In this document: positions 38,401-53,400 of the stretch, in pieces | How positions within the stretch are numbered: the first letter of the stretch is position 1 | Layout of the letters: each line of letters opens with the position of its first letter | Assembly: GCF_905220565.1 (NCBI RefSeq) | Contig: NC_059400.1 | Location: forward strand, 6,160,159-6,224,158 | Length of the DNA: 64,000 nucleotides | From: Melitaea cinxia | Lineage: Eukaryota; Arthropoda; Insecta; Lepidoptera; Nymphalidae | Reading direction: 5' to 3' | The notes under the pieces: generated by a model | The model's database searches: none | The model's input: only the letters and a program-made list of their open reading frames with translations | What the model was told of the DNA's origin: nothing | Position numbers and translations under genes: made by a program

Positions 38401-41400
38401 CACCATAGCTGATAATTGGCCTGATGACGGACTGGTACAGCCACAGAGTGATTTTTGGGGATAGGTCCCATCTTTTACCTGTAATTCTACGGCACTGCCA
38501 GAAGGCTATTGTAGGCTAGGAAGGCTATTGTTGCTCCAGTTCAGTTTGCTATCTAGAATGATTCCTAGATATTTTACCTCCGAGCTGAACTGTAGCTCCG
38601 TACCGAACAGTCTAGGGGGGTTGTAGTTCCCCAGTAGTGGTTTGTTAGTGAACATTACCTGTTACGTCTTTCTAGGATTGACGGTAAGTTCGTTGTCTAT
38701 GCACCATCTCTCCACAATTTATTAGCGCCTGCTGCGTGACATTGCACACGGTACTGCTGAAAGTATTCCAATACTAACCGAGGCGGTTAAGGGAGTACCT
38801 TCGAATTTGAGAGGAACGACGAAGGGTAATTTTTTAGCGGTAAACACGCAAACTTGTGTCTTATTGGGGTTAAACTGGACTAGATTAAGTAAATCGCGAG
38901 ACTTTGGCTAAAAGTGACTCGATTTCAGACACAAGTTTGTTTCGACACTCGTCAACTTGTTCCCGAGAAATATTAAGACGGCGTGTGTATAAGGCGTCCC
39001 CGGTGCTGTCGTCCGCATAACAATGAATGCCACTAGTTTGCAACAGGTCATTGATATGCAGAAGGAACAAGGTAGGTTATAGTACACAGCCTTGGGGAAC
39101 GCCAGCATTGACATACTTGAGGTCCGAGCATGCACCGTCAACAACGACCTTGTTTTTCATAAAGTAGACATATTAAAAATGCGCGCAATATATTTATAAC
39201 AATATTGTGTATTACATTACAGCCTATACAGTCCACTGCTGGACATAGGCCTCCACAAGTTTACGCCAAAAATAACGTGAACTCATGTGTTTTGCCCATA
39301 GTCACCACGCTGGGCAGGCGGGTTGGTGACCGCAGTACTGGCTTTGTCGCACCGAAGACGCTGCTGCCCGTCTTCGGCCTGTGTATTTCAAAGCCAGCAG
39401 TTGGATGGTTATCCCGCCATCGGTCGGCTTCTTAAGTTCCAAGGTGGTTGTGGAACCTTGTTATCCCTTAGTCGCCTCTTACGAAACCCACGGGAAGAGA
39501 GGGGGTGGCTAAATTCTTTAGTGCCGTAGCCACACAGCACATATTGTGTATATTCACAAGAAAATTAATGCCGATTCTTCTGTGCAGAATCTACATTCCA
39601 AATCAGTGGTAGCTTTTCTTTTCTACATAATAATCACTCTTAAAATTTTAATGTGTAAAATGACGATTCGAAAGTGCTTTTGAAGCCTATTTGAATATAC
39701 TCATTTTTGATTTGATTTGGTATAGCAAACTAAGTTCCTACAATTTTTTTTTAGTAGGAGAAGAGAATTTTAACTGTTTCAGTATAATGTCACATCGAAT
39801 TTCACACTCAAAGATGCTACACTCAAGAGATTTCAACGGAATCCATTTACTGAGATCCAGCTGGCCATTCGCTCCTCTATACACTCTGTAGTATAGAGCC
39901 GATAACGACAAATAAAATAAGACCATGTTTAATATTTTAGTGATAAAAGTAGGACTGCACAACACACTACACAGAACACACACACAACTTGTGCAGTCCT
40001 AGTGGGTCTCCCCACCGTGCCTCGGAGAGCACGTTAAGCCGTCGGTCTCGGTTGTTATCATGTACACCTGATAGCGATCGTTACTCATAGTATGGAATAT
40101 ATCCGCCAACCCGCATTGGAGCAGCGTGGTGGATTAAGCTCTGATCCTTCTCCTACATGGGGAAAGTGGCCTATGCCCAGTAGTGGGATATTAAAGGCTG
40201 AAGCGAATAGCGAATAGCGATAAAAGTTGATCATTTTTCGGCAATACTAGTTCGACCCTTAATAAATATATAGTATGGGATGGTACCTTTCTAATGCTTC
40301 TGCCACGCAACTGGCCTGTTTAATGAGATTAATAAAAGTTAATTACTGATAAAACAGTAAAGATAATATTATATTAAAAACTATGGTAAGATATCAACTA
40401 GTAGGATAATTGTGTTTGCTGGCAAACGAAAAAAAACCGACTTCAATTACATCGACAAGTAATACAACGTAGGTAGATGAAAATATAGTCAAGTAAATAC
40501 GCATTATCAAAGATTACTCCAAAAGTCGTAATTAGATCTTGATGAAATTTAAATGTGACCACATGATAAACATAGGCTTTCGATTAAATAAACGGGTATT
40601 GACGAGTATATTAATATATGTCGATACTAGTTACCTTCTACCACGTTTAATAAATAAATCTTACATCAAAAGAGCGCTGTTTCATTGCGAATACGATGAC
40701 ACAGGGTTGCCTGATAAAAGTTTGAGTTGAATGGCGGTTACTGAAAATAATAAAGCCTGGCCAGGAATTTTCCAGCCAAACGTTTTACGATTTATCTTTA
40801 ACATACTAAAGGAGATATAAAATGTTTTTTATCCATTAAGCTGATAGATGAAGGTCATGTCTAGTTCGTATCTTAGAGTAATATTTCAAGATGGTGTTTT
40901 GTGTATGCCAACACTATACTAGCAACCACTTGTATAATGTCGCGTCTAACCCTCTCAAACATCTGTTACCTCTTAAGCACGTTCGTTGGATTTTCATTAT
41001 TATAGGAGTTATCATAATTACGTTTTGTTTTGTTTCTTCCATTGCGTAATTACTTACATTTTTTTGTAAAAAAAATCATGATTGATGACCCACAGGCGCT
41101 TTGAATAAAACAGCATATAAAAAGAAAAAAAAAAATCATTGATTTCATTTAGAAATAGTATGCCATTTAAATTTTAATTCTAAAACATTTTCTCAATACT
41201 TAACTCGAACTAATTAACTAACTTATTAATAAAACCAAAAATTAGGTATCTCGTTTTATAAGATATTTAAGTTTTAATTAAATATAAAAGCACGCTTACG
41301 CGGAGCATTTGCTTCTGATATACTTTTTAACACTTTTAATTAACTCGTGAGCGAGTTATTGTTATGTCATCATCATTATCACTTCAGCCTATCGCAGTCC

Positions 41401-44400
41401 ACTGCTGGACATAGGCCTCCACAAGTTCGAGCCAAAAATGGCGTGAACTGTGTTGCCCATAGTCACCGCTCTGGGCAGGCGGGCTGGTAGCCGTAGTCTT
41501 CGGCCTGTGTATTTCAAATCCAGCAGTTGGAGGTTTTTCCGCCATCGGTCGGTTTTTTAAGTTCCAAGGTGGTAGTGGAACTGTATTATTCGGGAAGATA
41601 GGAGGTGGCTATATTATTTACTGCCGTAACCACACAGCTATTATATACTCGTAGTTTGTATTATTCCTTGCAAGTATATTTTACCACTCATTAAAAGTGT
41701 CTGACACGACTACGAAATTTTAGTCAAATAAATTACTTGCTCTTATTACGAGTAGGATAAAAAATATTCATAACAAGCAACAATTCAGTTTTTTTAATAA
41801 TAATTATGAACAAGTTTTTTGAAGAATTTAAATTATCATCTATTCTTTAATTGAAAACCGATATGACTAACGCTAAGTCGAAAAGCTCCCGAAGTTTGAT
41901 TAAGAAAACTAGATTTGGAAGTTGGCTTTCAATTATTGTTAGACTGAGTTTATTAATCATCAAACTTTGCTTAATCCGTTAAAGCTTTAGAAAGTAAAGG
42001 TAAGTCTAGGCGCTTTTGTTTTTATGCGAAAATTCGTACGACTGCTACGATACACTACTAATCAAATAAGATTTCCTATGGTTATTTTTTTTATACTTTT
42101 TTTTTATCAATGAAAAGCTTTTCGTTTTTTAATTCAGCCGAAAGTGACATTCAAATATAGATAATTGGTTCTTTTTCATCTTTCCATGCGCTTCAGTCTG
42201 TAATGTCCCACAGTATAGGCCTCTTTCCCCACGTAGGAGAAGGATCAGAGCTTAATCCACCACGATGCTCTAATGCGGGTTGCTACTATGAGTAACGATC
42301 GCTATCAGGTGTACATTATAACAACCGGGACCGACGGCTTAACGTGCTCACCGAAGCACGGTGGTTTGACCCACAAGGACCCAGAGCACGGCAAACATCT
42401 GTATGCCCCATACAAATGATTGTCATGTGCGGGGTTGAACTCGCAACCGCCAGCGCAACAGTCACAGACCACTTCTGTAACCGTTGCGCCAACGCGTCGT
42501 CATCTTCTTCATCGTCATCATCTTTCCAAAGTTAACTTAAATAATGTGTTATAATATACGTGTAGAACGTACAAATTATTTACAAATACTTTTATTCTAA
42601 AAATAAGCAGGGTTTTATCTATTGTTTTCTAATGTTTCTAATGTTTTATCTGCCACACTGTTCTGATATCGTTTAGCAGATTAGCAATGCACTATCAACA
42701 CTAAGTATTCTGACCTGTGAAACCATAGCGCCGTGTACATCCATGACGACGAGCTGTGCGGATGCTGTACCGAGGTAGACCTGGCTGTCGTCAGGGGTCC
42801 AGCAGCCACAAGTGATGCGCGCGTCGAGGGATAACATCGACGACCAGTACCTTTGACCAGCTACTGAACCCACGAGCACGAAACCGTCCTAAGAAAAATT
42901 GAACAGTCAAAATTAGATTTCAATTATTGTTATGTACAGCTTTGAAAATCTATACTTATAATAAAATGGTAGGAAAGTCAAAACTGTACATTGAATATTT
43001 TTTTAAAAGAATACTTGGGGTGTGATCTACAATCGATACCGAAGCCAAATATATAGTTTTTAAAATTTTTGTCTGTTTGTCTGTATGTCTGTCTGTATGT
43101 CCGGGATAAACTCCAAAAGTACTGCATGGATTTACTTCCAATTTGGCACGAATATTATTAAAAAGTCGGGTCAACATATAGGCTACATATTATCACGCTA
43201 TCACCTACGGGAACGAGCAGTGAACCTTTATTTCTTCAACGCATTCTGTAACAACGTGTAATCTAACGACGCATATTTGAATGTTGTTGTTTTTATGTTA
43301 ATAACAATGCCATAACCTAGCTTCACACTATAAATAAAGACATTCTGTAGTATATTTAGTATTGCACCCGTGCGAAGCCGGGGCGGGTCGCTAGTATTAA
43401 AAAAAATTTTCGATACGACAACTTATTTTTATTGACAGGCTAGAAAGAATTAAATTATTTTTATTATAGAATCAATGACCTGCACTATATTTTTTGTAAC
43501 TAAAACGACAGCAATTTATATCGCATCACAGTTAATTTATTAAATAATTCTATTACCAGATAACAGAACGTAGTACTAACAATTTATTTAAAAAAAATAT
43601 ACAAACTTTTTATCGCTATTCGTTTAGTTCAATATGAAAATAAATGCCTTTTTTCTATTTATTTTGAATATAGGTAATATATTAATATTTTCTAAAACTA
43701 CTATAGTTAGCTACATTTTATTTTAACTAAATAAGTATTTAAGTTTTACTAAGTAATCTAAAATATATTCATGAATTTAGAAGTCAAATACTATAGGTAT
43801 TTTCTTTAAATCAACTTTTCGAAAAAATGTATTTATATTATGATTAAGAAACACAATTTGTAACTAAGAAATTAACCCTTATTTATGGAGTATGTACTTA
43901 TATGTTCTAAGTGTCAAATGCCTTTACCCGACCGAGTTCATGGAGAAACCTTTTAACCATATTGGAGTGACATATTTCTCTAAGAGGCGTATCACATTAG
44001 CGCTTTTTATAACCAATATTTCCTAAGTCCACCACTACAGCTGTAGCCTTGAAAAAATATTAATTTATAAATGTTTTTATATCACAGTTTAGATGATATC
44101 TTGCACATAGTAAACCAGTGTTCGTATGCCATTACCTCTTTTGAATGTATTGCACATATTCATACGTCATAAAACTTGTAGCTATTTAGCGTAAATATTA
44201 CAAAGTTGGTGAACTCACCTCCATCTAACAAACATACAACCCACCTCTATCTAGAGCTTGTCTGTTGTCCTTAGACTTATTTGTTATGTAGTTTCTTACC
44301 ATTTCAAAAGAAGACGTGCAATTTCTTGGTGGTCATTTTTTTTCCTTCAGACTTTAATAATGATAACTTTAGTATTTCTTTATTGCACCGTTATATATTA

Positions 44401-47400
44401 GATTTGAAAAGATTGAATAGTTCATTTTGTAGATACACCATCGAAAATAGTGATAGAAAATTAGGAGTATAAGCATGACAAGAAAGTTATTTTAACGCTA
44501 ATCTTACACCGATGTTAATTCGGAAATTTAAAGTAACGTACCTTTCATCGAAATACAATGTCTAGAAAACTTAATGAATTATGGCTAAAATACCTACGTC
44601 ATTCTATTCTTTAAAATTATATTTTGGGCTGATTAAGATCAAAGAACATTTTCAAAATTTTAAAAATCTCTCTCATTTTGTCTTGTCATTTTGTCATCTC
44701 TCGTCTTGTTATGACTGTCATGTTATTATAGATTTAACTCATACGAAAATTAAACAATCTTTATTTTTATTATATTGCAATAACTATTAAGACTTTGTCA
44801 CTTGTGTACATTCCGAAGAGGTGAAAGAGATGAAACAACAGAGGTTCAAAATAAAAAGCCTCTTACGTGAAAATCTTCAACACTCCACGAGCACCTTTAT
44901 CATAAGCAAAGTAGGGAGTTTGTTATTTATATTAAAGCCACTGTCACCGCTTACAGAGAATTCTTTTTTCTTTTACAAAATCGATTGTGAATACGTGAAA
45001 CAGCTTAGGAATAGCTTAGAAAAACATTGATCCACATGAATATTATGTAACGCTTTTTATACTGTATGGTTATATTATATTGCATAGACATATGGGTTGT
45101 TCGACTCCGACCTAAGTTTCTTCGAATCGGGGGTTTTGTAGGTGTCAAATTAAGATGATCTAATTTCATATGTTGTCTTTATAAATGACAAAATAAGGAC
45201 GATATATGTTATAAAAACTATATTAGTATTACAATTTCACGCTCCGTACCGTAGCTTGAACGTAAAGTTGAAGGTCGAACTTTAGAACTCTGCAGTTAAA
45301 TTATAATGTACATAGGAACAATCGCTCTGGTGTGGTGGTATTGTGCTGCGAGTAGTCGCTTAAAACACCGACGGTTAGCACAACGCTAGGGTTCGATTCC
45401 CGCTCGAGATGGATATTTATATATATACAAATATTTCTTCCCGGTTTGAATAGACATTCCTTGTGAGTCTCCTTACCGTGCCTCGGAGAGCACGTTCAGC
45501 TGTCGGTCTCGGTCGTAATCATAAATATCTGATACCTAGCGATCGATCGTTACTCATATGAGGAAACATATCCGTTTAACCGCAGTGGAGCAGTTGGACA
45601 TGGAGAAAGAGGCCTATGCCCAGCAGTGGCATGTTACAGGCTGATTGCACATGTACATATAATAATAATAATATATTCTTTATTGTACACCAAAATATAA
45701 ACAAACAGTAGTAATTACAAAAAAAAAGATGTGCAAAGGCGATCTTATCGCTGAAGAGCGATTTCTTCCAGATAATCTTTGGGCACAGGACATGATATAG
45801 TAGTGACGGTATATATTATATAGGAACCTGGTAGCCAATGGTAATTGAATACACACAAAACCTACAGTTTATATTTTATTTAGTACCTACTCACTTAAAT
45901 AATAAATTATATATAAAAATGTTATACATAAAAAAAATGAATTAATAATACTTTTACACTTTTAGTGTTTCTTATCACAATTTCAAAACCAAAGAAAACA
46001 AAAACAAACTTAAAAAATAATATAATTATAATTTTCTTATTAAGTTATTAAAAATCCACATATCAGAGCATAAATCTTTTATAATACTTAAAAGTAAATT
46101 AAACGAAACAAACCACATTCACGTAAAAATCAAATTAAACTATAGCCTTCGTTACTCTATGCATGAATAGGGAATTCCACAATGGGGTGAATTAATTCAG
46201 TAGCTACCTCAACTTTAAACACAAGTCTCATTTAATATTAATAGCTCAAATTGCTAAGAAAGTAAGAGAGAGATATTCACGAGTGCAGCTTGAGACAGCA
46301 TAATGAAATGTTTAGTCTCTTTCTAGAGAACTACTGCTTAAGTTTATACTTAATCGTAAAGAGTCGTGTATGTGGGTCAGGTTTATAGGATAAAAGATAT
46401 TTAATTTCATACGTATTCGTTATAAAAAAGTATTGTATAAAAAGATTCAAAGAAAAGGTAATCTGCGTAATTTTATGTGATTAGCGCACAAGTCGCAAGC
46501 CGACAAGCCGCAGTTCTTGCACGGTTGTAGGTAAACGGTACATAAATTTTTTAAACAAATTAAATTTCTGACGGTTTATCATAAATATTTTAAGGTTTTG
46601 TATAAAATCTATTTATTTTTAATTGAACAATTTAATTTCAAAAAATTAATTTTTGTTCTATTAGGGCTGGAAACAAGCTTGTAGTATGCTTAATAATAAA
46701 AAGTAATAACTAAGTATAAATCCTATAGTTGACTGAAGTCAAGAGCAACACAAGCTCGTTACCGGTTATTCCTAAACCTCTTTAGAGGTTTTAACTACCT
46801 TGACTAAAACAGTAGCATAAACTCGAGGTAAAAAATTTATTGAATTTCAATACTTGAGAGCACCATTTTTTGATTGAGTTCGCGCTGATCTTATAGAAGG
46901 TAAGATTGAAGTACTTCCCCAGGTAAGCTGCTCAGGATTTTGACCAACATGTGTCCTGCCTTACCAATGAAATACTTATTACCATAAACTGACCCAGACA
47001 AATTTAGGATGTTTCAAAAAAGATTCGAAATAAAAATTTAAAATATTATAACAGGATTCTTTACCTGATAACATATTAGAGCCATCCTCCCATCGTGCGA
47101 CCAAGAGAAATGGGTGACAGGTGTGCTGCGGTCGTTGATGAGCTCGATACTCCATCTCCCCTCGTACTTTATCCACACGAAGATTACACCTGAACTATCA
47201 CATGATGCTAGTTTCTGGTAGGGTTCGTTCCATTTAACCAGGATCACCTAAATAAAAAAATCTTACTTGTTTATCAAGTAGAATAAATTGTTTATTTACA
47301 AATTAAAAACTTTTTCTTTATCATCCTTATGATTGCGACACTGACATCAATCAAATTCAATTACTTTATTCGAAAGTGCTGAATATCATATACTTTTAAC

Positions 47401-50400
47401 TATCATTCACTATAATGTAATATAATGTAACTATAATTTTATTATATTCTCATATTTAAGGCACACAAAATTAGAGACTTATAAGGTAAAGAATTAAGGA
47501 ATTTCTAATTTTCAACCCAAAAGCTCTTTGTTACCTTCCTCTGTTGCTGTTAAAAGCATTATTAAACAAGCACTTTTTAGCTCCATTTTTATATATTTGT
47601 TGTTTCGGGTAAGATTCTTGGATTCGATCTAATGGGCGATCTTATATTATTACTAGCTGTGCCCGCGGCTTCGCCCGCGTTGAAATCAGTATGTCACAAA
47701 GTTTTCCCGGCAAACTTCCAGTGAAACTCTCATCAAAACCGGCTTAACCGTTCCGTAAACCTTCCTCTTGAAGCCCTCTCTCCATTGGTGAAACCGCATG
47801 AAAATCCGTTCAGTAGATTTTGAAGGAATCGATCACATACACTTTTGGGGACTTTGTTTTATAATACACTAACTGTTGCCCGCGACTACCTTCGCGTGGT
47901 TATGAAGATATGCATTACTATTAAGATGTTTAACGCGAAAATTATTATTTTTATTTCAGTCACTTGAATTGCTTATCACACTGAGTAACTTTTTAAAAGG
48001 CACAATTTAGTATAATTTAATAGTTATTTTTATAAAACCTCTCTATACACCACATTTTTAGTTTTATTTTAGGGATTGAGTATCGTAAAATCCGTTCTTA
48101 ACGGATGTCTACGTCCTGTAAGGAACCTACTTCCCAAATGTCAAATTTGTAGCTGTTATAGTTTCGGAGATTTCGTGATGAGTGAGTCAACCTACCATCC
48201 CCCGTTTTAACCCCAAAAGGGAATTCATTTCTAAAGATACATTATTTGGACACCTTCCCACTATCTATAGAGCATAAATTTTAAATTTCAAGTCTCTTAC
48301 TTCAAAAACATAGACATATAAACTTTCATACAAACTTCCAACCTCCGTTTTACCCCCTTAGGGGTCGAGTTTCGTAAAATTCATTCTTAGCGGTAGTTTA
48401 CGCCTTATAAGAAGCCTATCTGCTAAATTTCAAGTTTGTAGGTGTTATACTTTCGGAGATTTCGTGATCAGTGCGTAAACCTACGATCCCCCGTTTTAAC
48501 CCCAAAAAGGAGTTAATTTCTAAAGATACATTATTTGGACATTTTTTCACTATCTATAGAGCTTATATTTTAAATTTCAAGTCTCTTACTTCAAAAACAT
48601 AGGACTTTCATACAAAGTTCCATCCCCCGTGTTACCCCCTTAGGGGTCGAGTTTCGTAAAATCCGTTCTTAGCGGATGTCTACGTTCTATAAGAAGCCTA
48701 CTTGCCAAATTTTAAGTTTGTAGGTGTTATAGTTTCAGAGGTATCCTGATGAGTGACCTTTCGCTTTTATATATATAAAGATAATAACTAAACGACTTCA
48801 AAATAATTGTGTTTGCTCGTAAACGAAAAAAAATCGACTTCAATTATATCGACAAGTAATATGAGTACAACGTAAGTAGATGAAAAAATAGTCAAGTAAA
48901 TACGCATTATCAAAGATTACTCAAAAAATTGTAATCAGATCTCGATGAAATCTAAATGTGACCACATGATAAACATCGGCTTTCGATTTTATATTAATAA
49001 TTAAAAATCATTAAAATCGGTACACCTAGTAAAAAGTTATGCGGATTTTCGAGAATTATCCTCGATTTCTCTGGGATCCCATCATCAGATCCTGGTTTTC
49101 TTCATCATGGTACCAAACTAGGGATATCTCCTTTCCAACAAAAAAAGAATTATCAAAATTTGTTCATAAACGACGGAGTTATCCCTGAACATACATTAAA
49201 AAAATATAAATAGATACAGTCGAATTGAGTAACCTCCTCCTTTTTTTGAAGAAGGTTAAAAATAGAAGCCTAATAAGGCATATAACCTTTGCTATTCCTA
49301 ATACTAGTAATCAATTGAACTATATTACCTTTAGGTCGTTATTATTAGTGTCACCCAAATTGGTCAATTAATTTACTACATGTATTTATACCTACTTATA
49401 TTTATTTTTGGTATAAAATAACGCGTTATATTACATTAAGAGACAAGAAAATTGGAGAAATCTCCTATAAAATCTTTCCAAAAATAGAATTATTTTGTTA
49501 TATAGCTAACGTGACGTTTGAACTTTGTCTGTAATTGAAGTTTCAGCACCTTTATGATACGATATGTGACGATCATTTAATGTTGTTATATGTGCCAAAA
49601 GTGTATTAAACGTGAGCTCCTGGCTGCGGCTATGATATGTATGCTTCTGTTTAAAGGTGAACTCGGAAAATTAAATGTACCTTAGATAATAAAACATAAC
49701 AAAGTTCTAGTTACAATTATAATAACATATGTCAGCTTGTCGACTAATGATTTCGTGCTACTTTGACACTAAATTGTTTAAAAAATGATAAAACAAAAAA
49801 CGTAAAAGTTCTATCTCGGATTGAGATACTTTTAAAATTTAAAGATATTTTATTCCTGAAATGCTTTAAAACAATTTTAATTCATTTTATAGGACTTTGT
49901 AGGTAATAAGAAGGAGTTACCACAAGAGTTATATATATAAATGTTGTGTCATTTTCATCGCTTGTGTTGTTAATAATATAAAAAATTGTACAATAGGCCC
50001 TTTTAGATCTAAGGAAAATCAAAAAACAGTTGGAATACAAACGCTGTATCCTTATGAACTTTCACTGTAACGCAATTTCTTTCGACGAAACAGGTAGTTT
50101 TCCTTGTTTCGTCATACGTCATAATTTCATTGTAATGCGTCAAGTCTAGAGATGTAATAGAGGAGTAGGTTTTTGTTGTTTACAGAGAACTTTTCTGGTT
50201 CCGTTGGAAAAATTTAAGTATCAATCCTTTATAAAATTGGTAGTTTTTTCACAATTTCTTCGTTTTTATTTAAATAAACATTTCGAATTAAAAAAAATCC
50301 TGGAAGAAATGTCTTACAGGGATAAAAACACCCATTATACGTGAGTCTCCATGACAAATATATTATATATATAATTTTGTAGGTATAAAAAATTGTTAAT

Positions 50401-53400
50401 TAATAAATAAAATTCCATTTGATCGTGATCAGGATTCTCATATCAGAGAAATTAAATTAACTATTTGCATAAGTCGCTGGGTCCTGCTTTGTATTATATG
50501 TATAAAATGAATAATATATATAATTGAATAATTATGATAGTCATTCCGTGCCGCTTTTTGTCGTCAGAAATAGCGATTATCATAAGTTAATCAAAAAACG
50601 AATGCACTAAGGATTAATTTTCTCTTATTACCAACATATTAAACTATGTCTTTTACTTGGTACAATTTTTGCCATACATTTTGAGTTGAAAACGAATAAA
50701 TACAAAAATCTTTATTTTTGGTCAAAGAAAACATTTATTATAATCCACCTACAATTAAAACATTTCAAATATAAATTGAATTTTTAAATAAAGGCACAAA
50801 ATCTTCAACCTTGTAGAACCTCTCTGACAAACAAGTTATTTAAATGTTTTTATATAAACTTACATAAGAGTTATTTTCATAATACTTGACAAATATAATA
50901 TCTCTTGAATTCTAAGTGCCATAAATAACATTATTATCACAAAAATATGTTTAGCAATATTATATATAAACAAGATGTCTCTAACAGTTACGCATCAAAT
51001 TTTTATACACACACACACTTTTCATAGAGAAAAAAATTATAGTGTAGAATACTTTCTAAGTTCTGTTTACGTATTTTCTTAAAGTATGCAGAAGTTAGTC
51101 ATTTTCAATTAGAAAAGCAATAAAGTAAAGTTTACTTGACGTGTATATACTAAGTTTTGTCCTTCAGACTGTATTTATAGTTAGAGCTTTTTCTGTTCAG
51201 AAAACGTAAGTCACGTACCAGTAGTATATTACGTAATTAAGACGACCAATAACCGTACATTCTACATACAACGTAGATTTGTGAACAAACCATTTTTCTT
51301 TCATTATAAGAGTTAGTAATTACAACCGTAATATATCAGTAATTGCTTAATTAAACATTCAAGTATATTATACAGTAAAAATTAAATACATCATTTTTCA
51401 AAGTAAGTAAAAGTTATAATATAGTATATTAATATAATATAAACAAATATATATAGCCCTACAGATGTAGTCAACGTAAGATACGCAAATGTCTACGACG
51501 TAGATGTCTCTACACTTTCGTAGCGATAGTATTACAACATTCAATTGAAACTCCGGTATTTTGGTACGTCAAGTTGATATGCCTTAGATTAAAATCATTA
51601 AGTTTCACCTTATTTTCACGTAATCATGCCTTTTCTATATAATTTAATAAAACGCTTAACAATGGCCATTATAGAACATTGGAACTCCGCTGCGGTGCAA
51701 ACAAACGACAACAAACACTAATTGTGCGGTCTACATAAATATTTGCCACTGAGGCAAAAGGCAGTTGAAACAACTGTTACGTTTATTATTTTGGTACAAT
51801 TTCTTTTCTACAAAGTTTCTGTATATAAATTAAAAGGTATTCAGGTCAAGTCTATTGTCTTTATTTTCGGCTTTTAGTTATAGCTAATAATCATAAATTA
51901 TGATATCAGTTCATGCTATCACATCCAGCTATGCCTATGCAGTACTTTTATGGCTCTAAAATTTATCTTAAATTCTCTTACGCAGCCACAACTATTCATT
52001 TCTTTGAAACATTTTTAACCGACTTCAATAAAGGAGGAGGTTATCAATTCGATTTTATTTTTCATGTATGTTATACCCTCATAACTATTTACTGGGTTTA
52101 CCGATTTTGATGATACTTTTTTTAATCGAAAGCTAGTGCTTGCCATGTGGTGGGAGGTGCATATTGAATTACTTCCTACATTGTATTATTTGCCTTCAAA
52201 AATATGTTAATATAGACTTTTTTTGTGATACGTGCGTTTTATTAGTAGGTATAATGTACTCGTATATAGAGTCACATGGAGCGAATTATGCATAAAATAA
52301 GACTACAAGACCGGTGGACCATCGCTAAAATAAGAAACAGGACGAAAGTGAGTGATATTAGCAAAACAATAAAAAAACTAAAATGGAACTAGACCGGGCA
52401 TATTATGAGAACAAACAAAGAAAAATGGACCAAAAATATTATGAAGTGGTACCCTAGGAATGGTAAGAGGCAAAGAAGTCCAATAAAAAGATGGGAAGAC
52501 AATCTACCAAAAGGATGGAGAAGATTAGCTCGTTAAAAAAAGTATGGCAGCAACTAGGGGAGGCCTATATTGAAGGACAACCTAACAGATAAACTAGTTA
52601 CTAAAATAGTTAAAAACTGTTATTATGTAGTGCTAATTATAATTGTATTTACTTTATATTCATTTTAATATTGTAATAATTAAGTTGCAACAAAATGATC
52701 AGCGAATAAAGGCTTTATTTATTTATTTATTTATCTTTATTATTTATATTATCTCTATGTATTTTATTAAATTATTAGTTAACTTCCTAATCATAGTTTC
52801 TATTTCGTATCCTATACCTAAAGGTTATATGGAAGAGATCGCTCTTTCCGCGATAAGATCGCATTTGTGCATCTTTCATTTTATGTTATTATTTTGTTGT
52901 TTCTTTTAATGGTGTCCAAAAAGATATAATTGAAGTCGATTTTTTATTTGCAACCAACAAAAACAATTGTTCTAATTTTGAAACACTTGTTTACAGGTGT
53001 ATTTAGGGATTGCAAATTCGCAGTTTTTCCAATCCCGCGGGATTAATCAATCCTACGCGGGATCTTACGGGATTCTGCACTCATAAGCCACAGGTTTTTG
53101 TTTATACCATATAGTATATAATAAACTTTTCAGGTCATATAATTTAACAATCATATCTTGTCTCCTAACAAAGTAATAATTAAATCATAACCAAGTACAA
53201 GTAACCAGAGTTATCAAGCCAATCGTATAAATTACCTGTGTGAAAGAAAAAGATATTTATTTAGGACATCATGAACATTGCAGACTTAATGATATTAATA
53301 CAAAAAATAATATTATAATAATATGTCAATATAATAAGATGTCAATCGGAAATGATTATGACTAGCAAAGATATGGTCCAACCTATATGTGTTTAGAGTA

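Larger units (their letters stand above)
52017..52965 (-). repeat. Palindrome-capped repeat split by LINE sequence
   Basis: The AACCGACTTCAATAAAGGAG end is at 52017. The matching AATTGAAGTCGATTTTTTAT end is at about 52928. Between them lie an RTE fragment and a LINE tail. Confidence 0.65.
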
